Source: JBELMB01 sp042088665
GTDB taxonomy: Bacteria > Pseudomonadota > Alphaproteobacteria > Rhodobacterales > Rhodobacteraceae
NCBI GenBank assembly: GCA_042088665.1
Contig: JBELMB010000074.1
Coordinates: 1-22,893, forward strand
DNA length: 22,893 nt
Direction: 5' to 3'
Part shown: piece by piece, positions 14,381-22,534 of the stretch
Layout: each line of letters begins with the position of its first letter
Numbering within the stretch: position 1 is the stretch's first letter
Translations under genes and position numbers: made by a program
The notes under the pieces: model-generated
Seen by the model: the letters and a program-made list of their open reading frames with translations, nothing else
Databases searched by the model: none
Told to the model about the DNA's origin: nothing

Positions 14381-15379
14381 ATGAGCACCGCAAAAGACTA
14401 CGATCTGGCAGAACTCAACAGGGAAGCAGGCCTTGGCGCCTATGGCGAAGAGGTGGTGCGCGACATCCCCCAGATCGACCTGTCGGATTATTTCAACCGC
14501 AAACAGGAGATCAGCGATGCGCTCTGGGAGGCTGCCACCGGCATCGGCTTTTTCCAGCTGACCGGCCATGGCATCCCGCAGACGCTGATCGATGACGCCT
14601 TTGCGTTCTCGGCGGGGTTCTTTGACTTGCCCGCAGAGACCAAGGGCCAGTACCCGCTGAAACCCGGCACCAACGCCGGGTGGGAATACAAGGCGCAAGT
14701 CCGTCCCTCGACCGGCACGCCGGACCAGAAGGAAAGCTATCAGATCACTTTGCCGCGCATGTCGGGCCTCTGGCCCACCGGGCAGGAGATCTTTGGCTTC
14801 AAGGAAACCATGCTGGCGTTCGAGCGGCACAATTGGGCTGTGGCGATGAAAGTGCTGGATTGCCTTGCAGAGCGTCTGAGCTTTCCGCCCGGGTTCTTCA
14901 CCACCGGCCATGACCCCGACACGCCAGAGTACCAGTCCACGCTGCGGCTGCTCCACTATCTCGGGATGGAGGAGGCCAAGCCCGAGGATTTCAAGTACTG
15001 GCGGGCAGGGGCGCACACCGATTTCGACTGCCTGACCCTGTTGCACCAGAAAGACGGGCAGGGCGGGTTGCAGGTCTGTCCGGGCAAGGACGAAAAGGGC
15101 CGCGCCACGCAATGGACGGATGTGCCGCCGATCGGGGGCGTGATCACCTGCAACATCGGCGACATGCTGATGCGCTGGTCGGACGACAGGTTGCTGTCCA
15201 ACCTGCACCGCGTGCGCATGCCCAAGCCCGAGGAGTCGCTGGGGCCGCGCTATTCCATCGCCTATTTCGCACAGGCCAACATGGACACGCTGCTCGCCGG
15301 GCCATTGGGCAAATACGAACCGATGACCGGGCATGACTATATCCAGATGCGCCTTGGCGCCAATTTCGGAAAGAAATGA
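14381..15379 (+). CDS. 2-oxoglutarate/Fe(II)-dependent oxygenase, isopenicillin N synthase family (first)
   Basis: This 332-aa cytoplasmic oxygenase starts at ATG 14381 after GAAGGAGA. The N-terminal DIOX_N part (about 28-130, beginning IPQIDLSDYF and including GIGFFQLTGHGIP) is followed by the double-stranded beta-helix core. Fe ligands H212 and D214 (AHTDFD) and H276 (NLHRVRM) are present, and R290/S292 (RYSIAYF) fits the 2-oxoglutarate-binding pair. Enzymes of this family hydroxylate or oxidise small molecules; thymine 7-hydroxylase and plant hormone oxygenases belong to it. The stop overlaps the next oxygenase start. The substrate is unknown; by context it may act on the compound imported by the upstream ABC system. 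Confidence 0.88.
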   Translation: MSTAKDYDLAELNREAGLGAYGEEVVRDIPQIDLSDYFNRKQEISDALWEAATGIGFFQLTGHGIPQTLIDDAFAFSAGFFDLPAETKGQYPLKPGTNAGWEYKAQVRPSTGTPDQKESYQITLPRMSGLWPTGQEIFGFKETMLAFERHNWAVAMKVLDCLAERLSFPPGFFTTGHDPDTPEYQSTLRLLHYLGMEEAKPEDFKYWRAGAHTDFDCLTLLHQKDGQGGLQVCPGKDEKGRATQWTDVPPIGGVITCNIGDMLMRWSDDRLLSNLHRVRMPKPEESLGPRYSIAYFAQANMDTLLAGPLGKYEPMTGHDYIQMRLGANFGKK

Positions 15380-16323
15380 TGGGGTTGCCGGTCATTGATG
15401 TCTCTGGCCTCGCCTCATCCGACCCTGCCGCGCGCCGCGCGGTGGGGGAGGCGCTGGGCGAGGCCTGCCAGCAGCACGGGTTTTTCTACTGCACCGGGCA
15501 CGGCTTGCCTGACGGGCTGATCGCGGCGGCGATGGCGCAGACCCGCGCGCTGTTCGATCTGCCGATGCCGGCAAAGCTGGCGCTCGACAAGGCGCAAAGC
15601 CCGGCGAACCGTGGGTATGAGCCTCTCGGCGGGCAGACGCTGCAGCCGGGGGCGATGCCCGACCGCAAGGAGGGCTATTACATCGGCGAAGATCTGGCGC
15701 CGACGCATTCCCGGGTGGTCGCGGGGGCTTTCAACGCCGGGTCAAACATCTGGCCCGCGGATCTTCCGGCCTTTCGCCCGGTGATGGTGGCCTATTTCGC
15801 GGCGCTGGGCGCGGTGGCGGAACGGGTGATGCGGGGGCTGGCGCTCTCGCTCGATCTGGCGGAGGATCATTTTGATGCCTTTACCACGGAACCGGCGGCG
15901 ACCCTGCGCTTGCTGCACTACCCGCCCGGCCGCCCGGAGGTCCCCGACGAGATGGGCGCGGGCGCGCATACCGATTTTGGCGGGTTGACCGTGTTGTTGC
16001 AGGATGATGTGGGCGGGTTGCAGGTGATGCGGCCGGACGGCTGGATCGAGGCACCGCCGGTGCCCGGTGCCTTTGTGGTCAACCTCGGCGACATGATCGC
16101 GCGTTGGACCAATGACCGGTATCGCTCGACGTTGCATCGCGTGATCAATCGATCCGGGAAAGAACGCTACTCCATCCCGTATTTCTACAGCGGCAACCCG
16201 GAACATGAGGTGCGCTGCTTGCCCACCTGTCTTGGCGCAGGGGAAGCGCCAAAGTATCCCCCGGTCAAAGTGCAGGATCACTTGCGGGCCATGTACGCGC
16301 GCACCTATGCCAGTGCGTCCTGA
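15376..16323 (+). CDS. 2-oxoglutarate/Fe(II)-dependent oxygenase, isopenicillin N synthase family (second)
   Basis: The 315-aa protein is related to its upstream neighbour but clearly diverged. The start is ATG 15376, overlapping the preceding stop (ATGA); the next codon is also ATG (15379) and is an equal alternative. DIOX_N spans about residues 5-110 (LPVIDVSGL, HGFFYCTGHGLP). The core has Fe ligands H198, D200 (AHTDFGGLTVLL) and H254 (TLHRVI), with R264/S266 (RYSIPYF) for 2-oxoglutarate. Two adjacent members suggest two successive oxidations or two related substrates rather than a duplication of one function. The 3' end overlaps the hydrolase gene by 17 nt. Confidence 0.88.
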   Translation: MMGLPVIDVSGLASSDPAARRAVGEALGEACQQHGFFYCTGHGLPDGLIAAAMAQTRALFDLPMPAKLALDKAQSPANRGYEPLGGQTLQPGAMPDRKEGYYIGEDLAPTHSRVVAGAFNAGSNIWPADLPAFRPVMVAYFAALGAVAERVMRGLALSLDLAEDHFDAFTTEPAATLRLLHYPPGRPEVPDEMGAGAHTDFGGLTVLLQDDVGGLQVMRPDGWIEAPPVPGAFVVNLGDMIARWTNDRYRSTLHRVINRSGKERYSIPYFYSGNPEHEVRCLPTCLGAGEAPKYPPVKVQDHLRAMYARTYASAS

Positions 16324-17053
16324 ACGGCTGATCCTGATTCACGGGGCCTGGGCGGGGCCATGGGTCTGGGATGCGCTGGTCCCGGATCTCGCAGCGCATG
16401 GCTTGCGTGCAGAGGCGCTGGCGCTGCCCGGCGACGGCACGCATGCAATCCCCGCCGCGGCGGCGCGCGCGGCGGATTTCGGTGCCTGCCTTGACGCGGC
16501 GATCACGGCAGAGCCCGGTCCCGTTGCCCTTGTCGGGCATTCCGGCGGCGGGACGCTTGTGACCGCGGGAGCAGAGGCGCACCCTGACCAGGTCAGCCAC
16601 GGGGTCTGGATCGCTGGGATGCTGATTCCCGACGGGCGCAGTTTCGACGATATCCAGGAGGACGTCATGGGGCCCGGTGGTCGCTTTGGCGTCACTCCGC
16701 ATGTCCAGCCCGCGCCGGATGGCCTGACGTCCACCGTGCCGCAGGAGGCGGCCATCGCGCATTTCTTTCACGACGCTCCGCCTGATGTGGCGCAGGCCGC
16801 CGCGGCGCGCCTGACGCCGCAGCCCGGTGCCGGGCACCGGTTGCGCACGCCCACGTCAAAGCGCTTTGCAGAGCTGCCCAAACTGTACCTGCTGGCCGAA
16901 GAAGACCGGTCGGTGCTGCCGCAAGCGCAGCGCGCCATGGCAGCCAGCACGCCCAATGTCACGGTTCGGTCGATGCCCTGCGGTCACGTCCCGCAACTCA
17001 CCCGGTCGCAGGAACTCGCGAGCCTGATCGCGGGGTGGCTTCCGCCCGGCTGA
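16307..17053 (+). CDS. Alpha/beta hydrolase, small esterase type
   Basis: The 248-aa hydrolase uses ATG 16307, inside the end of the preceding oxygenase gene. The oxyanion strand reads LILIHGAWAGPW (8-19). The nucleophile elbow is GHSGG with S79, the acid is probably D200 (AEEDRSVLP) and the catalytic His is H227 (CGHVPQL), all at the usual spacing. The pattern fits the EstC/methylesterase-hydroxynitrile lyase-like branch rather than lipases. It likely cleaves an ester, lactone, amide or ring product formed by the upstream oxygenases, as the last gene of the cluster. A GTG at 16313 is an alternative start. Confidence 0.83.
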   Translation: MPVRPERLILIHGAWAGPWVWDALVPDLAAHGLRAEALALPGDGTHAIPAAAARAADFGACLDAAITAEPGPVALVGHSGGGTLVTAGAEAHPDQVSHGVWIAGMLIPDGRSFDDIQEDVMGPGGRFGVTPHVQPAPDGLTSTVPQEAAIAHFFHDAPPDVAQAAAARLTPQPGAGHRLRTPTSKRFAELPKLYLLAEEDRSVLPQAQRAMAASTPNVTVRSMPCGHVPQLTRSQELASLIAGWLPPG

Positions 17054-17373
17054 CGTGGTGGCCGGCGCGTAAAGGGGCGCGCGGCAGGCATCCGGGCGAG
17101 GCGCGAGAGGCCGGGATCCAGATGCCGTTTGTCGCGGCTGTCCCGTGGTGCAGGGATTGAGCGTCATGGCCCGAGCCAAAGGGCGCCAGAAACGGGGCCT
17201 GAGCCAAAGCGCGCAAGTTACAGCGACTGAGTCACCGCCTGATGCCTGCTGGTCTGGTGCGCCTTGGGCAGGACCGTCTGCCCATGCCTTGGGCCGCTTG
17301 CCATCGACGTCCGTCAATCCTGACTCTGCGCTGTCCCACAGGGTTGTTTGCGACAGCGCAAGGTCCGACCGGG
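17054..17373. other. Convergent gap between the hydrolase and tex genes
   Basis: The 320-nt gap separates two convergent genes and contains no credible gene. Its main feature is a perfect 9-bp inverted repeat near the tex end, listed separately. GCC/GAG-rich short motifs (GAGCCAAAG, twice near 17173-17213) recur but are not a clear array. Confidence 0.35.
17327..17360 (-). terminator. Inverted repeat just downstream of tex
   Basis: TGCGCTGTC (17327-17335) and GACAGCGCA (17352-17360) are exact complements separated by 16 nt, starting 13 nt beyond the tex stop. The position between convergent genes suits a terminator acting in both directions. No T-run follows on either side, so the call is cautious. 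Confidence 0.45.
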
Positions 17374-19770
17374 TTACTTCCGTTTGGGTCCGTTCTTTCG
17401 ACCTGAACCTTGTTTGGGACCGGTGTCCGGTTTGCCCTTTTGCATCGCATCCCTGAGCGCCGCGCCCAACCCGCCTATGCTGTCTTGTTGCGGCGGGCGA
17501 TTGCCTTGCCTGGCCTGCTGGCCCTGCCGGGGCTGTTGCCCCTGCTTGGCCGGCTTGCCCTGTTTGGCGCGCGGGGCCTCCTGTGCGGGCTGTTTCTGCG
17601 TGCCCGCGTCGGATTTGCGCATGGTCAGCCCGATCCGCTTGCGTGGAATGTCCACGTCGACCACGCGCACGGTGACGATATCACCTGCGGCGACCACCTC
17701 GTGCGGATCTTTCACAAAGCGGTCGGCCAACTGACTGACATGGACCAGCCCGTCCTGATGCACGCCCACGTCCACAAAGGCCCCAAAGGCGGCGACGTTG
17801 GTCACGGTGCCCTCCAGCCGCATGCCGGGCTTGAGATCCTTGATGTCTTCGACACCATCGGCAAAGGCGGCTGTGCGGAACTCGGGCCGTGGATCGCGGC
17901 CGGGCTTTTCCAGCTCCGACAGGATGTCCTCGACCGTCGGCAGGCCAAAGCGGTCGTCAACAAAATCCTGCGCCTGCAAGCCTTTCAGCGCGCTGCCGTC
18001 GCCCATGATGGCCCTCAGATCGCGCCCGCAGGCCTTTACGATGCGCCGCGCGAGGCCATAGGCCTCTGGGTGGACCGAAGAGGCATCCAGCGGCTCCGCG
18101 CCATCGCGGATGCGCAGGAACCCGGCGGCCTGCTCAAAGGCTTTCGGGCCAAGCCCGGTGACCTCCTTCAGTTTCTTGCGCGAGGGAAAGGCCCCGTGGC
18201 TGTCGCGGTGCAACACGATGGCCTCGGCCAGACGCGGCCCAAGGCCCGAGACATGCGCCAGCAGCGCCGGAGAGGCCGTGTTGAGATCCACGCCAACCGC
18301 GTTCACCGCGTCCTCGACCACTGCGTCCAGCGACTGGCCAAGGCGGCGCTGGTCCACATCGTGCTGGTACTGGCCGACGCCGATGGACTTCGGCTCGATC
18401 TTCACCAGTTCGGCGAGCGGGTCCTGCAGCCGCCGCGCAATGGAGGCGGCGCCGCGCAGGCTGACGTCGAGATCGGGAAACTCCCGCGCGGCCAGTTCAG
18501 AGGCCGAATAGACGGAGGCCCCGGCCTCTGAGACGACGACGGGCTTGGGGCGTGGCTGGCCCTGCGGGATCCGGCTCAGGGTGTCGGCGACGACGCGCTC
18601 GGTCTCGCGGCTGGCGGTGCCGTTGCCGATGGCGATCAGCTCGACGCCGTGGCGCTTGACCATCTCGAGGATCGCCACTTCGGTGCCGCGGATGTCCTTG
18701 CGCGGCTGATGCGGATACAGCGTCGCCGTCTCGACCAGCTTGCCGGTGGCATCGACCACGGCGGCCTTCACGCCGGTGCGCAACCCGGGATCGAGGCCCA
18801 GCGTCGTGCGCGCGCCCGCCGGGGCCGCCAGCAGCAAGGCCTTGAGGTTGCGTGCAAAGACGGCGATGGCCTCCTGGTGGGCGCGGGCGCGCAGATCGCC
18901 CATGAGGTCGACATACATCGCGAGGCTCAGCTTGATCTTCCACGCCCAGGTCGCCGCGGCGCGCAGCCAGCTGTCGCCGGGGTCGTGACCGGGGATGCCG
19001 ATCTGCGCCGCGATCATGTCGACGGCACGGTCCTGACCGGCCTCGTCCGGTGCGATTTCGATGGTCAGGATCTCTTCCTTGGCGGCGCGCAGCATGGCCA
19101 GCGCGCGGTGCGAGGGGATCTTTGACCAGGCCTCCGTGTGATCGAAGTAGTCGGCGTATTTCGCGCCGCTCTCTTCCTTGCCCGGCTGAACACGGGCGGT
19201 GATCTGCGCCTCCGCCTGCATGAACCCGCGCAGGCGGCCCAGCAGGGCGGCGTTCTCGGCGAGTTCCTCCACGAGGATGTCGCGCGCGCCGGTCAGGGCG
19301 TCCTTTTCGGTGGTCACGGTCTCTGTCAGATAACGCGCGGCAAGCGTCTCTGGCGCGGCGCGGCGGTCCGTCTGGATGGCGCGCAAGAGCGGCTCCAGCC
19401 CGTTTTCGCGGGCGATCATCGCCTTTGTGCGCCGTTTCGGCTTGTAGGGCAGATAGATATCTTCGAGCGCGGCCTTGCTGTCAGCGCGCGCGATGGCCCG
19501 GGACAGATCGTCCGTCAGCTTGCCCTGATCGCGGATGGAGCCAAGGATCGTCGCGCGCCGGGCCTCCATTTCGCGCAGGTATGTCAGGCGCTCGGCGAGC
19601 CTGCGCAATTGCGTGTCGTCCAATCCGCCTGTGGCTTCCTTGCGGTAGCGCGCCACAAAGGGCACCGTCGCGCCGCCGTCCAGCAGGTCTGCCGCGGCGA
19701 GAACCTGCCGCGGTGCTGCGCCGATCTCGGTTGCGATGGTGGTGTGGATGCGGTGCTGAACGTCGGTCAC
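17374..19770 (-). CDS. tex: Tex-family RNA-binding transcription accessory protein
   Basis: This 798-aa cytoplasmic nucleic-acid-binding protein is of the Tex/S1 family. Domains in order are a helical Tex N-terminal part (1-190, with VPFVARYRKEATGGLDD at 36-52), a YqgF/RNase-H-like domain (about 320-450, starting TTLGLDPGLRTGVK), helix-hairpin-helix repeats (about 493-553, GLGPRLAEA and GLGPKAFEQ) and an S1 RNA-binding domain (647-718, GMRLEGTVTNVAAFGAFVDVG). The tail (722-798) is Gln/Lys/Gly/Pro-rich with KQG and RQG repeats and ends KRK; such basic disordered tails are common in alphaproteobacterial Tex. The start is GTG 19770 with GGAG 8 nt upstream; further upstream sequence is low-quality. 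It is probably monocistronic. Tex proteins affect transcription and stress tolerance; the exact mechanism varies by species. Confidence 0.95.
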   Translation of the reverse strand: MTDVQHRIHTTIATEIGAAPRQVLAAADLLDGGATVPFVARYRKEATGGLDDTQLRRLAERLTYLREMEARRATILGSIRDQGKLTDDLSRAIARADSKAALEDIYLPYKPKRRTKAMIARENGLEPLLRAIQTDRRAAPETLAARYLTETVTTEKDALTGARDILVEELAENAALLGRLRGFMQAEAQITARVQPGKEESGAKYADYFDHTEAWSKIPSHRALAMLRAAKEEILTIEIAPDEAGQDRAVDMIAAQIGIPGHDPGDSWLRAAATWAWKIKLSLAMYVDLMGDLRARAHQEAIAVFARNLKALLLAAPAGARTTLGLDPGLRTGVKAAVVDATGKLVETATLYPHQPRKDIRGTEVAILEMVKRHGVELIAIGNGTASRETERVVADTLSRIPQGQPRPKPVVVSEAGASVYSASELAAREFPDLDVSLRGAASIARRLQDPLAELVKIEPKSIGVGQYQHDVDQRRLGQSLDAVVEDAVNAVGVDLNTASPALLAHVSGLGPRLAEAIVLHRDSHGAFPSRKKLKEVTGLGPKAFEQAAGFLRIRDGAEPLDASSVHPEAYGLARRIVKACGRDLRAIMGDGSALKGLQAQDFVDDRFGLPTVEDILSELEKPGRDPRPEFRTAAFADGVEDIKDLKPGMRLEGTVTNVAAFGAFVDVGVHQDGLVHVSQLADRFVKDPHEVVAAGDIVTVRVVDVDIPRKRIGLTMRKSDAGTQKQPAQEAPRAKQGKPAKQGQQPRQGQQARQGNRPPQQDSIGGLGAALRDAMQKGKPDTGPKQGSGRKNGPKRK

Positions 19771-19970
19771 GGGCAGGGCTCCGGTTGGTTGGATGCCTTT
19801 CGTAGCCGCTGTGTGTCGCGGGGCCAAGGGGGGACGCGCAGGTCGGTGGGGGCGGGACACCCCTTGCCCCCGCAAGCAAGGCTCTGTCTGCGGTCTGGAT
19901 CTGTTGCGCCGGCCCTGCGCCTCGGGACGCGGAGGCCTTGTTTTCGAACATTGCCAAGGGTGTCGTGGTG

Positions 19971-20033
19971 CAGGCCAAATTGGGGCGCAGGCCAAAGTGG
20001 GGCGTGGCCGAGTGGAGTGTGGCCGAGTGGGGG
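19971..20033. repeat. Degenerate tandem repeat of 15-17 nt upstream of the RTX gene
   Basis: Four units read CAGGCCAAATTGGGG, CGCAGGCCAAAGTGGGG, CGTGGCCGAGTGGAGT and GTGGCCGAGTGGGGG. They share GGCC(A/G)A followed by GTGGGG-like sequence, with lengths of 15 to 17 nt. The array is non-coding as far as I can tell. Confidence 0.65.
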
Positions 20034-20036
20034 TGC

Positions 20037-20059
20037 CGAAGATTTCCGGCAAATCTTCG
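20037..20059. repeat. Perfect 9-bp hairpin
   Basis: CGAAGATTT-CCGGC-AAATCTTCG has fully complementary 9-nt arms and a 5-nt loop. It directly follows the short-period repeat. No T-run follows on either strand, and no gene ends here, so it is not an ordinary terminator. Confidence 0.75.
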
Positions 20060-20119
20060 ACAGTCTGTCCCCGGCAATCCCCGATTTCCTAGCAAGCGGT
20101 AAACCAAAGCCTGTCATGC

Positions 20120-20157
20120 CAAGCCCATCCTTCGGGCGCGCCCGAAGGATGGGCTTG
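20120..20157. repeat. Perfect 38-bp palindrome
   Basis: The left arm CAAGCCCATCCTTCGGGCG (20120-20138) is followed at once by its exact reverse complement (20139-20157). As RNA it could fold into a roughly 17-bp stem closed by CGCG. It lies 46 nt before the RTX start codon and over 340 nt from the tex start, where neither gene needs a terminator. Confidence 0.95.
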
Positions 20158-20203
20158 CCGTCTCGGGATAGATTCGATTTTCAGCGGTTCGGGACAGTGC
20201 CAG

Positions 20204-21046
20204 ATGAAACCATACCTAAGCCCGGGGCCTGACCTCTTTGGGGTGCCAGGCCTCTGCCCGAACGCCACGCTCTGTCGCGCCCCGGTCGAAGGGGCTGGCG
20301 GCACCTCCGGGCCGGATCATGTGCAAGGCGACGATGGCGACAACACGCTGTCGGGCGCGGCGGGCAATGACACGCTTTGGGGTGGTGCGGGCGCGGATTC
20401 GCTGGACGGTGGCGCGGATGACGACACCCTGCACGGCGGCGCTGGCAACGACAGGCTTTCACTGGGTGAAGGCGATGACCGCGCGGCGGGCGGCAGTGAC
20501 GACGATCAGATCAGCGCCGGTGGCGGCGATGACACGGTGTTTGGGGACGCCGATCCTGACAGCATCCTTGCCGGTGCAACGGAGGGGGCGACCACATTTC
20601 AGCAGTTTGCCGACACGGGCGCCTGGTCACTGACCGAGGCGGCCGGGACAAGCGCGCTTTCGCAATCCGTCGACACGGTCGAAGGTGAGGACTACACCAT
20701 CAAGTTCGAGCTGGCTGCCAATCTCGCCGGGGGGCAATCCTCTGCCAGCATCGAGGTGCTCTGGAACGGCGAGGTGGTGGACACCGTCACGGCCAATTCC
20801 GGCGTCTACGAAACTCAGGAAATCACCGTTACCGGAACCGGCGACGGTGGCGAGCTGACCTTTCGCGCGGTGATGCCCGAGGACGGGCCATCCTACAATT
20901 TCGACGGGCCGATTGTCTCCTACGACAAGGAGATGACCTTTGGCGGTGAAACCGTCACGGTCGAGGCCTTTGCCCCCGGGCAGTCCGCGCTGTACCAATA
21001 CATCGACAACAACCTGAAGGTCTTTGACGTCGAGACGCGGGAATAA
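20204..21046 (+). CDS. RTX fragment 1: N-terminal RTX block and sandwich domain
   Basis: This is the 280-aa stretch before the first stop. Residues 42-124 contain RTX nonapeptide-like repeats (GGAGNDRL, GGADDDTL, GGGDDTVFG) that bind calcium. Residues about 130-240 resemble a secreted beta-sandwich. It ends abruptly in FDVETRE, just where the next domain begins. There is no signal peptide, as expected for type I export, but the type I signal would be at the missing C-terminus. The ribosome site before ATG 20204 is weak. If translated alone it would be a truncated product. Confidence 0.6.
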   Translation: MKPYLSPGPDLFGVPGLCPNATLCRAPVEGAGGTSGPDHVQGDDGDNTLSGAAGNDTLWGGAGADSLDGGADDDTLHGGAGNDRLSLGEGDDRAAGGSDDDQISAGGGDDTVFGDADPDSILAGATEGATTFQQFADTGAWSLTEAAGTSALSQSVDTVEGEDYTIKFELAANLAGGQSSASIEVLWNGEVVDTVTANSGVYETQEITVTGTGDGGELTFRAVMPEDGPSYNFDGPIVSYDKEMTFGGETVTVEAFAPGQSALYQYIDNNLKVFDVETRE

Positions 21047-22480
21047 GTGGACGCGGGCGACAGTTCTGACCTGCATGTGAACGGCATTGGTTTCGACGTC
21101 GAGTCAGACATGCTCTATGGCATTTGCTTTGGCGGCGGCACCGATGCGCTGGGCAACACAGTGAACAGCGGCGACATCGTTTCCGTGGATGCCAAGGGGC
21201 TGGCCTACCGAGTTGGCGAAGGGCCGGGATCGCGGGACTACATTGGCGATTTTGACGATTCCGGCAACTTGTGGACCTTTCAGGGGTCCCTCGATCGCAT
21301 CAGCATCACGGATGTCGACGACATCGACGCAAGCGGCAATCCGACCACCCGCAACATCGACTTGCCCAATGACGCCTTCACCGACAGTATCCACGACATT
21401 GCCTTCAGCGCGTCGGACAACAGTTTCTACGCGGTGGTGGCCCCGAGACTCAATGGCGGTGAGGGCAAGCTGGTCCGCATCGACCTCGACGGCGTTGAAA
21501 GCGGCGGCGCGCCGCAACTGACAGAGATCCCGATCACCGGCACGCTCTATGGGGATGACATGGAAACCGGCATGGCCTCCGGTTCCCATGGGGCTGTCTT
21601 CATGGATGGGGACGGCAATATCTACTATGGCCTGAACAGTGGCGACCACGATCTGGATTCCGGCACGGCGAACACCGGTGGCATCTTCAAGGTGCACGCG
21701 GATTGGGAAAACGGCACGGCGCATTCCGAATTCATGTCGGAGGCACAGAACACTGGCCGCAACGACGGCGCTGTCGATCCCCGGTCTTCGGATGCCTTCG
21801 AAGAGATCGACCCGGATGCGGCGGTCCTGTTGCGCGGCGTCGAGATGGTCGAAAAGGCCGACGAAGGGGATGATACGGTCGACGGCGGGGCCGGGGACGA
21901 CGAGATCCATGGCAATGGCGGCGCCGACAGACTGTCCGGCGGCGAAGACGATGATCACGTCGACGGAGGGGACGGCGATGACACAGTCATGGGCGACGGT
22001 GGCGATGACACCCTGCACGGCGGTGACGGCGACGACCTGATCCAGGCAGGCTCCGGTCAGGACTTGGTCGAAGGCGGTGCAGGCGCCGACACGATTTCGA
22101 ACGTGAATGCGGGCGACAGGGTGGATGGCGGCCACACCGGCACCGACGCCGATGTGCTGGACCTGACGGGGTCCGCCTCCTCCGGCGGGTCGCTCAGGGT
22201 TATCCGATCCGGCCCCGATTCCGATGGCAACGGCATGGACGGAGAGGTCCGCTACTACGACAACAGCGGCGCGCTCGAAGGCACGCTGACGTTCACGAAT
22301 ATCGAATCCCTCGTGCCCTGTTTCACGCCCGGCACGCGCATCGTGACCGAACGGGGCAACATCCCGGTCGAGGCGCTGCGTCTTGGGGATCGCGTGCTGA
22401 CGCGGGACAATGCCTTTCAGCCCGTGGTCTGGATCGGGCGCAAATCGCTGTCGCGTCGCAGGCTGGCCCAAACGCCGTAG
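21047..22480 (+). CDS. RTX fragment 2: propeller-like region, RTX block 2 and start of Hint
   Basis: This is the 477-aa stretch between the two stops. The GTG at 21047 immediately follows the TAA and has no ribosome site, so independent initiation is doubtful; ATG 21110 is the next option. It contains the propeller-like segment, RTX block 2 (residues 273-350, GGAGDDEIHG, GGDGDDTV) and the first part of the Hint domain, starting at C425 (CFTPGT) and running through LRLGDRVLTRDN to LAQTP, where the TAG cuts it. Confidence 0.5.
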   Translation: MDAGDSSDLHVNGIGFDVESDMLYGICFGGGTDALGNTVNSGDIVSVDAKGLAYRVGEGPGSRDYIGDFDDSGNLWTFQGSLDRISITDVDDIDASGNPTTRNIDLPNDAFTDSIHDIAFSASDNSFYAVVAPRLNGGEGKLVRIDLDGVESGGAPQLTEIPITGTLYGDDMETGMASGSHGAVFMDGDGNIYYGLNSGDHDLDSGTANTGGIFKVHADWENGTAHSEFMSEAQNTGRNDGAVDPRSSDAFEEIDPDAAVLLRGVEMVEKADEGDDTVDGGAGDDEIHGNGGADRLSGGEDDDHVDGGDGDDTVMGDGGDDTLHGGDGDDLIQAGSGQDLVEGGAGADTISNVNAGDRVDGGHTGTDADVLDLTGSASSGGSLRVIRSGPDSDGNGMDGEVRYYDNSGALEGTLTFTNIESLVPCFTPGTRIVTERGNIPVEALRLGDRVLTRDNAFQPVVWIGRKSLSRRRLAQTP

Positions 22481-22534
22481 CTGCGCCCGATCCGGATCCA
22501 ACCCGGCGCGCTGGGTGCTGTTGGTCAGGACAAG

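Larger units (their letters stand above)
19771..20203. other. Gene-free region between divergent tex and RTX genes
   Basis: No gene is supported in these 433 nt. They contain a short-period repeat (19971-20033), a 9-bp hairpin (20037-20059) and a perfect 38-bp palindrome (20120-20157), each listed separately. Promoters for tex (minus) and the RTX gene (plus) must lie here, but I cannot place them. Confidence 0.5.

Noticed and set aside
12767..15334. 855-codon open frame on the minus strand across the ABC and oxygenase genes
   Set aside because: It lies antisense to three genes with intact motifs; it is Arg/His/Gly-rich and has no recognisable domain. Long antisense frames are common in GC-rich DNA.
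17410..18531. Long plus-strand frame opposite tex, and a similar one at 19138-20232
   Set aside because: Both are antisense to the clear Tex protein and have no family features.
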